This document shows, one piece after another, positions 1 through 5,108 of a DNA stretch of 6,546 nucleotides. The DNA is taken from contig JAHAGQ010000042.1 of assembly GCA_018373675.1 (NCBI GenBank), forward strand, positions 1-6,546, read 5' to 3'. Made by a program: the position numbers and the translations under genes. Below the pieces are notes generated by a model. It was given only the letters and a program-made list of their open reading frames with translations. It was not told the origin of the DNA and did no database searches. The stretch is from Collinsella sp. (GTDB taxonomy: Bacteria > Actinomycetota > Coriobacteriia > Coriobacteriales > Coriobacteriaceae). How positions within the stretch are numbered: position 1 is the stretch's first letter; every line of letters begins with the position of its first letter.

Positions 1-126
1 GAGGATCTCCCCTATGTCGCTCCTGATTTGGTTGTAGATCACTTTGCGCCTATACTTCGGCGTGAACACGACGTGGTACTTGCACATCCACTTCGTGTGG
101 GAAAGGCTGTAGGCCTTCTGGGCCAT
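1..126 (-). CDS. tnpA: IS200/IS605-family transposase TnpA, N-terminal part (runs off the left edge)
   Basis: Reading the minus strand from the ATG at 126-124 gives 42 uninterrupted codons that continue past the left edge. The protein starts MAQKAYSLSHTKW and contains YHVVFTPKYRRK at about residues 17-28. That string is the typical N-terminal signature of the small (about 130-150 aa) Y1 HUH single-strand transposases of the IS200/IS605 group. These enzymes cut and rejoin single-stranded DNA at subterminal hairpins, using a catalytic tyrosine. The HUH motif and the tyrosine would lie in the missing part, so activity cannot be judged. An AAGGGG ribosome binding site lies 8 bases upstream of the ATG and is buried in a hairpin (132-193). 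Family assignment is secure; whether the full gene is intact is unknown. Confidence 0.9.
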   Translation of the reverse strand, partial: MAQKAYSLSHTKWMCKYHVVFTPKYRRKVIYNQIRSDIGEIL

Positions 127-131
127 GGCGA

Positions 132-193
132 CCACCCCTTCGACTCGAATTCTTGACGGCCTGAACAATCGTCAATATCGGTCGGAGGGGTGG
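132..193 (-). promoter_or_regulatory. Hairpin sequestering the tnpA ribosome binding site
   Basis: On the minus strand CCACCCCT (193-186) pairs perfectly with AGGGGTGG (139-132). After one mismatch CGAC (184-181) pairs with GTCG (144-141), and an inner 6-bp stem TTGACG (175-170)/CGTCAA (158-153) caps it. The 3' arm contains the AAGGGG ribosome binding site of tnpA, so translation would be blocked while the hairpin is folded. A 5' stem-loop hiding the start region is known for IS200 and keeps transposase expression very low. The pairing is seen directly; the function is inferred by family analogy. Confidence 0.7.
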
Positions 194-205
194 CTTTGTA
201 AAGCC
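192..205. repeat. Small hairpin in the IS left end
   Basis: GGCTT (192-196) pairs with AAGCC (201-205) around a four-base loop. It abuts the RBS-sequestering hairpin and shares two bases with it, so the two compete slightly. Part of the hairpin-rich left end; no separate role can be assigned. Confidence 0.5.
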
Positions 206-213
206 GTTTGTCT

Positions 214-232
214 CCACCCGCGTAGCGGGTGG
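214..232. repeat. 8-bp subterminal palindrome of the IS left end
   Basis: CCACCCGC (214-221) and GCGGGTGG (225-232) form a perfect 8-bp stem with a three-base loop. With the next hairpin it is a candidate for the subterminal structure that an IS200-type transposase recognises on single-stranded DNA, or for the left-end stem that shields the transposase from outside transcription. Which of the two hairpins is recognised cannot be told here. Confidence 0.6.
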
Positions 233-239
233 TTTAAAG

Positions 240-258
240 CTGGCCGCTGCGCGGCCAG
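240..258. repeat. 8-bp outer palindrome of the IS left end
   Basis: CTGGCCGC (240-247) and GCGGCCAG (251-258) form a perfect 8-bp stem with loop TGC. It is the hairpin closest to the proposed left tip (271-279), which makes it the better candidate for the transposase-binding palindrome. A short GACTAAAGTC palindrome (261-270) follows on its outer side. Confidence 0.6.
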
Positions 259-279
259 CAGACTAAAGTCTTGAATCAA

Positions 280-310
280 AGTGCTCATTGCCCGTGTGGC
301 AATGAGCACT
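280..310 (-). terminator. Probable terminator of the lipoprotein gene
   Basis: A perfect 13-bp stem (280-292 with 298-310) encloses a five-base loop. On the minus strand it lies about 75 bases beyond the lipoprotein stop codon and is followed by TTTGATTC, a weak T-rich tail. Position and strength fit an intrinsic terminator, though the T tract is poor. The IS left tip appears to begin within or directly after this tail, so the insertion may have replaced part of the original tract. Confidence 0.5.
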
Positions 311-383
311 AATTGACGTAGATTAAATATTAGTTCTAACGTGAAACCCTGGAGCTGCTTGAGCAAAGAGGAAATGCCTATAA

Positions 384-1337
384 TCAGTCAGCTTCGACTT
401 CATCGGAAGTTGGCTCATCAAGAACAAAAGATGCTGAGCCACCTGTTCGGGTAACTATTCCGCCAAATCCTTGATAAGTTGAGCTGTATACATCATCGCT
501 GGTGTCGCTTTCGATGAGATTAACCTCTCGATTGACGTAGCAGCTGAGGTACGAGTTAGATATGGATTCGTACTTAGTATCGTCATCGGCTCTAAGGAGT
601 GAATACCAGAGCTCCTTTCTGCCCCATGCTGCGGCACCTCCCCCGCTAAGGCTAAGCACCCCAGGATATCCACATGTCGGCAAGCATACTTTCTCATATT
701 CCGTGTTGTTGCCTGTGTCGTCTGTTTGAACCTTAAGCGAATAGGATTTACCCTCTGGTTCCTTTCGCAACGACATAGATTTAAGGTCTTCAAAAAAACG
801 CGAGAAGTAGGCATTTTCAACATTCAAGTCAGGATTATCCGCTGCCTCGGCCTTTAGGTCCTCGTAACTAGAAGAGAGCTCATCGATCACATTTTGCTTT
901 TTGCTTTCAAATTCGTCCTGCGATATGGGCCAATGCTCTTTAGCCATCGAGAGAACTTCTTTATCCGAAAGACCTTCAAGGTCCCTAAATCGAATCACCG
1001 AAGAGCCCGTTTCGTCGTATACATTCCAACATGTAACCGTTCCGTCTCCGTTAAATTCAAAGATTGCCGTTATCGATGTGTCTTTAGCAACGCTCTCACG
1101 TCCATCTGCATAGTCATTACCAAAAGTGAACCAAAGCCCCTTTTGTTTGAAAGCGTCGGAGGGCGTATACGTCCCCGTCGCTTCAAGCCAATCGAACTGC
1201 TCCTTATCTGATGCAGTGTTATCTGCGGAATCGATTGGCCTGTCGTTTGTTGAGCAGCCACTCAAGGGGGATAGCAGCAAACATCCTGCAGCCAATCCCA
1301 TATGTTTAACGATCTGCCGTCTTGAATAGCACTGCAT
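384..1337 (-). CDS. Putative Tat-exported lipoprotein of unknown function
   Basis: The gene encodes 317 aa counted from the ATG at 1337. The N-terminus is a signal peptide with a twin-arginine motif S-R-R-Q-I-V-K (residues 5-11), a hydrophobic stretch (about 13-24) and the lipobox L-S-G-C (25-28), so the mature protein should start at a lipidated Cys28 on the outer face of the membrane. The rest is acidic and soluble with no further membrane segment. Visible pieces are a Gly/Asp-rich strand-like stretch around FEFNGDGTVT, a charged, probably helical middle rich in Glu and Lys, and a Gly/Ser-rich C-terminal third. I do not recognise a domain. G+C is near 45% in sampled lines, far below the genes to its right, suggesting foreign origin. 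It ends about 105 bases from the proposed IS tip. Lipoprotein call likely; function unknown. Confidence 0.8.
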   Translation of the reverse strand: MQCYSRRQIVKHMGLAAGCLLLSPLSGCSTNDRPIDSADNTASDKEQFDWLEATGTYTPSDAFKQKGLWFTFGNDYADGRESVAKDTSITAIFEFNGDGTVTCWNVYDETGSSVIRFRDLEGLSDKEVLSMAKEHWPISQDEFESKKQNVIDELSSSYEDLKAEAADNPDLNVENAYFSRFFEDLKSMSLRKEPEGKSYSLKVQTDDTGNNTEYEKVCLPTCGYPGVLSLSGGGAAAWGRKELWYSLLRADDDTKYESISNSYLSCYVNREVNLIESDTSDDVYSSTYQGFGGIVTRTGGSASFVLDEPTSDEVEAD

Positions 1338-1342
1338 AGACA

Positions 1343-1350
1343 CTCCTTTT
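1343..1350 (-). promoter_or_regulatory. Ribosome binding site that fixes the lipoprotein start
   Basis: The minus strand reads AAAAGGAGTGTCTATG. AAGGAG sits five bases before the ATG at 1337-1335. An in-frame GTG at 1343-1341 shares its first base with the AAGGAG and therefore has no room for its own binding site, so the ATG is preferred and the protein is two residues shorter than the longest frame. Confidence 0.8.
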
Positions 1351-1414
1351 CTACGTACGTGTAGAAGAAATGGTATCCCCCCCGAAAAGACAACCGTGCT
1401 CTGCGGTGAGTTTA

Positions 1415-1456
1415 CCGAGCGGCATCTTATATGTCCCGAGCGGCATCTTTCATGTC
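1415..1456. repeat. Tandem 21-bp direct repeat upstream of the lipoprotein gene; possible operator and promoter
   Basis: Copies at 1415-1435 and 1436-1456 match at 19 of 21 positions, both beginning ccgagcggcatctt and ending atgtc, directly abutting with no spacer. They lie about 80-120 bases upstream of the lipoprotein ATG. In the gene-proximal copy the two differing bases create TATAAG on the minus strand (1431-1426), a 5-of-6 match to a -10 hexamer, but no convincing -35 is at the right distance. A paired protein-binding site overlapping a promoter is one reading; a small sequence duplication is the other. Confidence 0.6.
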
Positions 1457-1489
1457 ATTAGAAAAAGCTGTCGTGTTTTGACGGGGGGT

Positions 1490-1554
1490 CCTCCGGTGGG
1501 AGCTACTCCAGCTCAAACGCTCCGGTGTAGAGCTGGAGTAACTCCCACCGGAGG
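1490..1554. repeat. Long inverted repeat A (24 of 25 bp)
   Basis: Arms 1490-1514 and 1530-1554 pair at 24 of 25 positions around a 15-base loop; the single exception is a wobble on the minus strand. Neither side has a T tract, so it is not an ordinary intrinsic terminator. The loop begins after the shared GCTCAAAC string that also enters the loop of the next inverted repeat, suggesting that both belong to one intergenic palindrome family (REP- or MITE-like). No transposase or other gene is in it. Confidence 0.8.
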
Positions 1555-1645
1555 CTGGGGCCACGGGGTATAACCTCCGTGCTCAAACATTCTCGCTTCG
1601 CTGCGCAACTGCGCGCGGAGGCTATACCCCGTGGCCCCAGCCTCC
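1550..1645. repeat. Long inverted repeat B, overlapping repeat A
   Basis: Arms 1550-1581 and 1614-1645 pair at 30 of 32 positions around a 32-base loop that is itself GC-rich. The first five bases are also the end of repeat A, so the two hairpins cannot both form fully in one strand. No T tract flanks it. It lies between the LysR 3' end and the lipoprotein promoter region, both read leftwards. A mobile or repeated palindromic element, or a structured transcript, are both possible; the sequence alone does not decide. Confidence 0.8.
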
Positions 1646-1689
1646 TGCGCTGCTCCGCTCGAAACGTAAAACTGAAGGTGAAGCATGTA

Positions 1690-1724
1690 AGGTCTCGGCC
1701 TTATGGCCGGGACCTCATTTGTTT
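1690..1724 (+). terminator. Terminator-like hairpin, plus-strand polarity
   Basis: AGGTCTCGGCC (1690-1700) pairs with GGCCGGGACCT (1705-1715), loop TTAT, with one T-G wobble on the plus strand (an A-C mismatch on the minus strand). It is followed by CATTTGTTT on the plus strand. Stem orientation and tail favour plus-strand termination, yet no plus-strand gene lies upstream. It might instead be a back-up stop for the LysR transcript or belong to an unannotated RNA. Confidence 0.4.
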
Positions 1725-1756
1725 GCTGAGATTTTTCTAGGACAGCGAGAGTGGTT

Positions 1757-1781
1757 AAAAAAGCCCCGTCCCAAATGAGCT
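1757..1781 (-). terminator. Weak terminator at the LysR 3' end
   Basis: On the minus strand AGCTC (1781-1777, overlapping the TAG stop) can pair with GGGCT (1766-1762) and is followed by a run of T (1762-1757, six including the last stem base). The stem is only 5 bp with one wobble and a 10-base loop. The T run is the convincing part. Confidence 0.4.
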
Positions 1782-2658
1782 AGTTGAGGAGTTGGGCCAT
1801 AGCGTTGACGAATTTTTGGACTTGGAGGGTGGGCTCGAGCGGATAGTGCAAAAAGACCGGCACCTCGCGACCGCATAGGAATGGCACGCCCACAAAGGCC
1901 GGGTGTACCCCCGACCATGCGCCGCAGGTGAGCACCGCGTCGCCCTTTTCCTCTGCCTCGTTAAAGAGCGCAAAGTCAAAGCTGTCCACGTCGATCACGT
2001 CCACGCCGCCGTCGGCCAAAAGGTCGATGCGTAGGCTGTCCATGGCATCGTTGCCGTGGCGCAGTACGCGCAGACGCATACCCTCCAGGTCGGCGACCGT
2101 AATGCGACTCTTGCGCGCCAGCGGGCTTGTGCGCGGCAGGTCGATATAAAACGGCACGTTAACGATGCGGAGCTTTTGGCAGGCGTCACCCCAGCGCGGG
2201 GTCGAAAAACTCGACTGCACTACATCGACCTCGCGACCGAGGCTGCGCATGACGGTCTCGCGTTCGTCGTAGAGGTCGCTTACCGGCACGATCTCAAATC
2301 GCAGCGACGGTTCCAGATCGTGGATGCCCGACCACATCGACAGCGTTTGGCGCCCTGGGCACATCATCGACACGCCCAGGCGCACGGCACCGCCATCGCC
2401 CGCCGCGCGTCGGGCACGGCGCAGCGCATCCTCGGACTGCCGCATGATCGAGCGCGCGTCGTCCACCAGCAGTGCGCCCGCCGGCGTCACCTTGACGCCC
2501 GAGTGCGAGCGTTCGAACAGCGTGATGCCGAACTCGGCCTCGAATCCCGACACCTGCTTGACGAGCGCCGGGGTCGACACGCGCAATTTTGCCGCCGCAC
2601 GCGAGAAGCTTCCCAGCTCCGCGGCGGCCGATATGGCCTCAAGTCGTCGATCGTACAC
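1780..2658 (-). CDS. LysR-type transcriptional regulator
   Basis: The protein has 292 aa from a GTG start at 2658, a normal length for the family. Residues about 4-62 form the LysR winged helix-turn-helix: LEAISAAAELGSFSRAAAKL, then TPALVKQVSGFEAEFGITLFER and the wing with VTPAG. The remainder (about 85-292) fits the two-lobed substrate-binding-like effector domain. Such proteins are tetrameric activators or repressors that bind T-N11-A sites and respond to a small metabolite. It is transcribed divergently from the dehydrogenase-transporter-dehydrogenase cluster with 237 bases between the starts, the usual arrangement for a LysR protein controlling its neighbour. The GTG has GGGAG six bases upstream and gives a typical LysR N-terminus; an in-frame ATG at 2691 adds 11 basic residues but has no good binding site. 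Effector unknown. Confidence 0.9.
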   Translation of the reverse strand: MYDRRLEAISAAAELGSFSRAAAKLRVSTPALVKQVSGFEAEFGITLFERSHSGVKVTPAGALLVDDARSIMRQSEDALRRARRAAGDGGAVRLGVSMMCPGRQTLSMWSGIHDLEPSLRFEIVPVSDLYDERETVMRSLGREVDVVQSSFSTPRWGDACQKLRIVNVPFYIDLPRTSPLARKSRITVADLEGMRLRVLRHGNDAMDSLRIDLLADGGVDVIDVDSFDFALFNEAEEKGDAVLTCGAWSGVHPAFVGVPFLCGREVPVFLHYPLEPTLQVQKFVNAMAQLLN

Positions 2659-2664
2659 GTCAAT

Positions 2665-2669
2665 CTCCC
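2665..2669 (-). promoter_or_regulatory. Ribosome binding site that supports the LysR GTG start
   Basis: The minus strand reads GGGAG, six bases, then GTG at 2658-2656. The upstream in-frame ATG (2691) is preceded by CTGTGGCACC, with no purine-rich binding site at a proper distance. Confidence 0.65.
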
Positions 2670-2725
2670 GTTTTCGTGCCCGTGGCCACATGGTGCCACA
2701 GGGGGTTGTTTTCGCAGGTCACACG

Positions 2726-2738
2726 TTCAATTAATTGA
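2726..2738. promoter_or_regulatory. Candidate LysR-binding site (T-N11-A palindrome)
   Basis: TTCAATTAATTGA has the T-N11-A form and contains the perfect 12-bp palindrome tcaattaattga (2727-2738) in an otherwise GC-rich genome. It lies 68 bases upstream of the LysR start and overlaps a TTGAGA hexamer (2735-2740), which pairs at 18 bases with TGTAAA (2759-2764), a possible promoter for the plus-strand cluster. Binding is inferred from family knowledge. Confidence 0.5.
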
Positions 2739-2759
2739 GAATAAACTGCATCGCACAGT

Positions 2760-2776
2760 GTAAACCTACGGTTAAC
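2760..2776. promoter_or_regulatory. Second inverted repeat in the divergent promoter region
   Basis: GTAAACC and GGTTAAC face each other around a three-base centre with one mismatch. It is 22 bases to the right of the T-N11-A palindrome, so the pair could be the two half-sites (recognition and activation) that LysR tetramers commonly use. The T-to-A spacing here is 13, not 11, which weakens the case. Confidence 0.35.
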
Positions 2777-2797
2777 GCCATTCTAACAAATATGCAA

Positions 2798-2826
2798 TTC
2801 ACCTGCGCAAATGCAAAGCATACGAT
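2798..2826 (+). promoter_or_regulatory. Candidate promoter of the SDR-transporter-dehydrogenase cluster
   Basis: TTCACC (2798-2803), 17 bases, then TACGAT (2821-2826): each hexamer matches the consensus at four of six positions with ideal spacing. Transcription would begin near 2833, leaving a leader of about 60 bases that includes the hairpin at 2843-2869. The TTGAGA-N18-TGTAAA pair (2735-2764) is a rival. A weak promoter near an operator fits an activator-dependent gene. Confidence 0.4.
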
Positions 2827-2842
2827 AACCAGCGAAAACCAC

Positions 2843-2869
2843 GTGGGTCGGTTAATGGGAGCGACCCAC
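2843..2869 (+). promoter_or_regulatory. Leader hairpin before the SDR gene
   Basis: GTGGGTCG (2843-2850) and CGACCCAC (2862-2869) form a perfect 8-bp stem with an 11-base loop, ending 26 bases before the SDR start codon and just before its purine-rich binding site (agaaggga, 2881-2888). No T tract follows, so it is not an attenuator of the simple kind. It may be an operator palindrome in DNA or an mRNA-stabilising leader structure. Confidence 0.5.
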
Positions 2870-2895
2870 CGGGAGGCACAAGAAGGGAAGTTCCT

Positions 2896-3777
2896 ATGAG
2901 CAATTGGCTTAAGCTCGAGGGCGATGTCTGCGCCGTGACTGGCGCGCTCGGCGGTATGGGCGCCGAGATCTGCCGCGAGTTCGCCCGCAATGGCGCCAAC
3001 GTCGTCCTGCTCGACCTGGACAAGGAGAAGGTCAAGGCCGCTGCCGCCGACCTCGCTGCCGAGTTTGGCATCCACGCCGAGGGTTACAAGATGAACGCCA
3101 CCGACGAGGCCGAGGTTCAGGCTGCCGTCGACGCCACCATCGCCAACTTCGGCCGCGTCGACGTCCTCGTCAACACCGCCGGTATCCTGCGTTTCGCAGC
3201 CATGGAAGACCTGCCGCTGAGCGACTGGGAGCAGGTGCTCAACGTCAACCTCACCGGCTACTTCATCACCTCGCAGCGCTTTGGTCGCGAGATGATCAAG
3301 GCCGGCCAGGGCCGCCTGGTGCACATCTCGACCGTCGCCAGCCACTCCCCCGAGACGTTCTCGGGCGTGTACAGCTCTACCAAGGCCGGCGTCAACATGA
3401 TGTCCAAGATGCTCGCCGCCGAGTGGGGCCCCTACGGCGTGCGCTCCAACTGCGTCGAGCCCTGCTTCGTTAAGACCCCGATGTCGGCCAACTTCTACGC
3501 CGACCCCGAGGTCGAGAAGAGCCGCAGCCGCCTGATCGCCACGCGTCGCATCGGCGAGGTCAGCGATATCGCCAACGCCGTCATGTTCCTGGCGTCCAAG
3601 CGCTCGGACTTTACCACCGGCGACGCCATCAAGGTCGACGGCGGCTTCTCCAACATGATGGGTGACCTCACCGCCAAGCCCGGCGGCCGTCGCGCCTATG
3701 CCGACAACTACCTCAAGAACAAGGGTGTCGAGCTCTGGTCCGATGAGTCCGGCGTCGCCAAGCCGACTGACCAGTAA
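2896..3777 (+). CDS. Short-chain dehydrogenase/reductase (SDR), probably NAD-dependent
   Basis: 293 aa, a classical SDR. The cofactor motif T15-G-A-L-G-G-M-G22 is clear, Asp40 closes the second strand (VVLLDLD), which favours NAD(H) over NADP(H), and N93-T-A-G96 stabilises the core. N118 and the Y159-S-S-T-K163 pair supply the catalytic asparagine, tyrosine and lysine. The catalytic serine, 13 residues before the tyrosine, is Thr146 here, with Ser145 next to it. The strand-end motif usually reading PG is P-C (EPCFVKTPM). The usual end at VDGG is followed by about 40 extra residues. Such enzymes oxidise a secondary alcohol or reduce a ketone in the cytoplasm; similarity to 3-oxoacyl-ACP reductases or sugar/sugar-acid dehydrogenases is general and does not fix the substrate. 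First gene of the cluster. Confidence 0.92.
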   Translation: MSNWLKLEGDVCAVTGALGGMGAEICREFARNGANVVLLDLDKEKVKAAAADLAAEFGIHAEGYKMNATDEAEVQAAVDATIANFGRVDVLVNTAGILRFAAMEDLPLSDWEQVLNVNLTGYFITSQRFGREMIKAGQGRLVHISTVASHSPETFSGVYSSTKAGVNMMSKMLAAEWGPYGVRSNCVEPCFVKTPMSANFYADPEVEKSRSRLIATRRIGEVSDIANAVMFLASKRSDFTTGDAIKVDGGFSNMMGDLTAKPGGRRAYADNYLKNKGVELWSDESGVAKPTDQ

Positions 3778-3789
3778 ACCAACCTGACA

Positions 3790-3820
3790 GGGAGGCCCCG
3801 CGGACACGACCGCTCCTCCC
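3790..3820 (+). repeat. Intercistronic hairpin between SDR and transporter genes
   Basis: GGGAGG (3790-3795) pairs with CCTCCC (3815-3820) and an inner GCGG (3800-3803) with CCGC (3810-3813), separated by an unpaired CCCC. No T tract follows, so read-through into the transporter is expected. It may protect or process the message so that SDR and transporter levels differ. Confidence 0.5.
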
Positions 3821-3843
3821 CCGTATCGATTAGAAAGAGTCCA

Positions 3844-5100
3844 ATGGCTTCCACCAACTCCAACAAGGGTCGCGCCGTCGTGCTTTCCGCCGCGTGCGTC
3901 ACCATGTTCTTCATCAGCTCCATCGCGCTGTATTCCGTCGTGAGCAAGAACCTACTCGCCGTCTACCCCGAGTGGTCCAGCGCTCTTACCTGGGCCTTCC
4001 CGGTCTTTCAGACCATCATGGCCGCGACGGGCATCTTCGCCGGCCGCATCTCCGATAAGATCGGCCCGCGCAACGTCGTGATCGCCGCCGCCGTGTGCTA
4101 CGGCCTGGGCTGGTTCATGTCCGGCACCGTCACCGAGCCGTGGCAGTTCTACCTGTGGTTCTCGCTCGTCGCCGCCATCGGCAACGGCCTGGGCTACAAC
4201 CCGGCGCTCACCACCGGCCAAAAGTGGTTCATCGACAAGAAGGGTCTCGCCTCCGGCATCACCCTCGCCGCTTCGACCGCCGGCCCCGCTGTACTGTCCC
4301 CAGTGCTCGCCTCGCTGCTCATCCCGAGCCTGGGCATCTTTGGCGCCCTCAAGGCACTCGGCGTCATCTTCTTTGTGACGATCGCCGCCTCCGCCCTGTT
4401 CCTGAAGGCCCCTGAGGCCGGTTGGCTGCCCGAGGGCTTCGAGGCCCCCAAGGGCGGCGCGCATGCCGGCACCTTCGGCGACCTCACCCCGGGCGAGATG
4501 GTCAAGACCCCGCGCTTCTGGGTCCTCATCGTCACCTTCGCCTTTGCCGCCACCGCGGGCACCCTGCTCGTGGGCAAGGTTGCCTCCATCGCCGCCGTCC
4601 AGCTCTTCGCCGACCCCACGAGCGCCGCGGCCGTCGCCCTCGGCGGTGTGGTGGTCTCCGTCAACACCTGCGCCAACCTGGTTGGCCGTCTGTCCTTTGG
4701 CCAGATCATCGACAAGCTCGGCGCCTATAAGTCGCTGCTCATCAGCCTTGTCGTCACCATCGTCGCACTCGTCATCATGTCGATGAGCTTTACGCAGAGC
4801 ATGTTCTTCGTGGCGCTCGCCCTGCTCGGCTTTAGCTTTGGCGCTCTGCTCGTCATCTACCCGCCGCTCACCGGTGGCGCCTTCGGCACCAGCAACATCG
4901 GCGTCAACTACGGCATCATGTTTTTGGGCTACGCCGCTTCCACCTGGATCAGCCAGCCCATCACCGCTGTGCTGTATCACGCCGAGGCCGGCAGCGCCGC
5001 CTACCAGCAGTCCTTCTACGGCGCCATTGTGATCGCCGCCATCGCCGTCGTGCTCACCGTCTACATGATGGTCTCCGACAGCAAGAAGAAGTCCGCCTAG
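3844..5100 (+). CDS. MFS transporter of the oxalate:formate antiporter (OFA) type
   Basis: 418 aa with about 12 hydrophobic segments in two groups of six, split by a hydrophilic loop near 187-222. The MFS motif GRISDKIGPR is between segments 2 and 3 (about 67-76) and its second-half counterpart GRLSFGQIIDKLG is near 281-293. OFA features are W-F-I-D-K-K-G-L-A-S-G (about 128-138), P-E-A-G-W before the central loop, M-V-K-T-P-R-F-W after it, and F-G-T-S-N-I-G-V-N-Y-G (about 347-357). OFA proteins sit in the cytoplasmic membrane and carry small carboxylates, in OxlT by exchange of oxalate for formate; the substrate here is not known. A modest AGAAAGAG binding site precedes the ATG by about five bases. 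The gene follows SDR after 66 bases and very likely shares its transcript. Confidence 0.9.
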   Translation: MASTNSNKGRAVVLSAACVTMFFISSIALYSVVSKNLLAVYPEWSSALTWAFPVFQTIMAATGIFAGRISDKIGPRNVVIAAAVCYGLGWFMSGTVTEPWQFYLWFSLVAAIGNGLGYNPALTTGQKWFIDKKGLASGITLAASTAGPAVLSPVLASLLIPSLGIFGALKALGVIFFVTIAASALFLKAPEAGWLPEGFEAPKGGAHAGTFGDLTPGEMVKTPRFWVLIVTFAFAATAGTLLVGKVASIAAVQLFADPTSAAAVALGGVVVSVNTCANLVGRLSFGQIIDKLGAYKSLLISLVVTIVALVIMSMSFTQSMFFVALALLGFSFGALLVIYPPLTGGAFGTSNIGVNYGIMFLGYAASTWISQPITAVLYHAEAGSAAYQQSFYGAIVIAAIAVVLTVYMMVSDSKKKSA

Positions 5101-5108
5101 TTTTACCG

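Larger units (their letters stand above)
1..279 (-). mobile_element. Left end of an IS200/IS605-type insertion sequence
   Basis: The transposase start at 126 is preceded on the minus strand by about 150 bases rich in hairpins (132-193, 192-205, 214-232, 240-258). This is how the left end of IS200-like elements is built: subterminal imperfect palindromes instead of terminal inverted repeats. The outer boundary is not marked by an inverted repeat in this family. I place it near 271-279, where the minus strand reads TTTGATTCAAGACTTTAGTC. The TTGAT or TTCAA there resembles the short target sequences such elements insert behind. The boundary is a guess to within about 10 bases; the right end lies outside the window. 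Confidence 0.7.

Noticed and set aside
172..366. 64-codon minus-strand open frame across the IS tip
   Set aside because: It spans the terminator hairpin and the IS boundary and lacks a binding site.
1415..1456. CRISPR array
   Set aside because: Only two copies, directly abutting with no spacers.
1370..1573. 67-codon plus-strand open frame through the repeat region
   Set aside because: It consists largely of the tandem repeat and inverted-repeat sequence; no coding features.
1490..1645. Intrinsic terminators formed by the long inverted repeats
   Set aside because: No T tract on the 3' side of either stem in either direction.
2056..2763. 235-codon plus-strand open frame opposite the LysR gene
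   Set aside because: Arg/His/Ala-rich antisense frame with no ribosome binding site; the LysR frame has clear family motifs.
2896..3777. Bile acid 7-beta-hydroxysteroid dehydrogenase, known from Collinsella
   Set aside because: The N-terminal cofactor motif, active-site surroundings and C-terminal tail do not look like that enzyme as I know it, and Asp40 indicates NAD where that enzyme uses NADP.
2731..3807. 358-codon minus-strand open frame opposite the SDR gene
   Set aside because: Repetitive Val/Gly/Leu/Asp composition typical of an antisense shadow; it would also run through the divergent promoter region.
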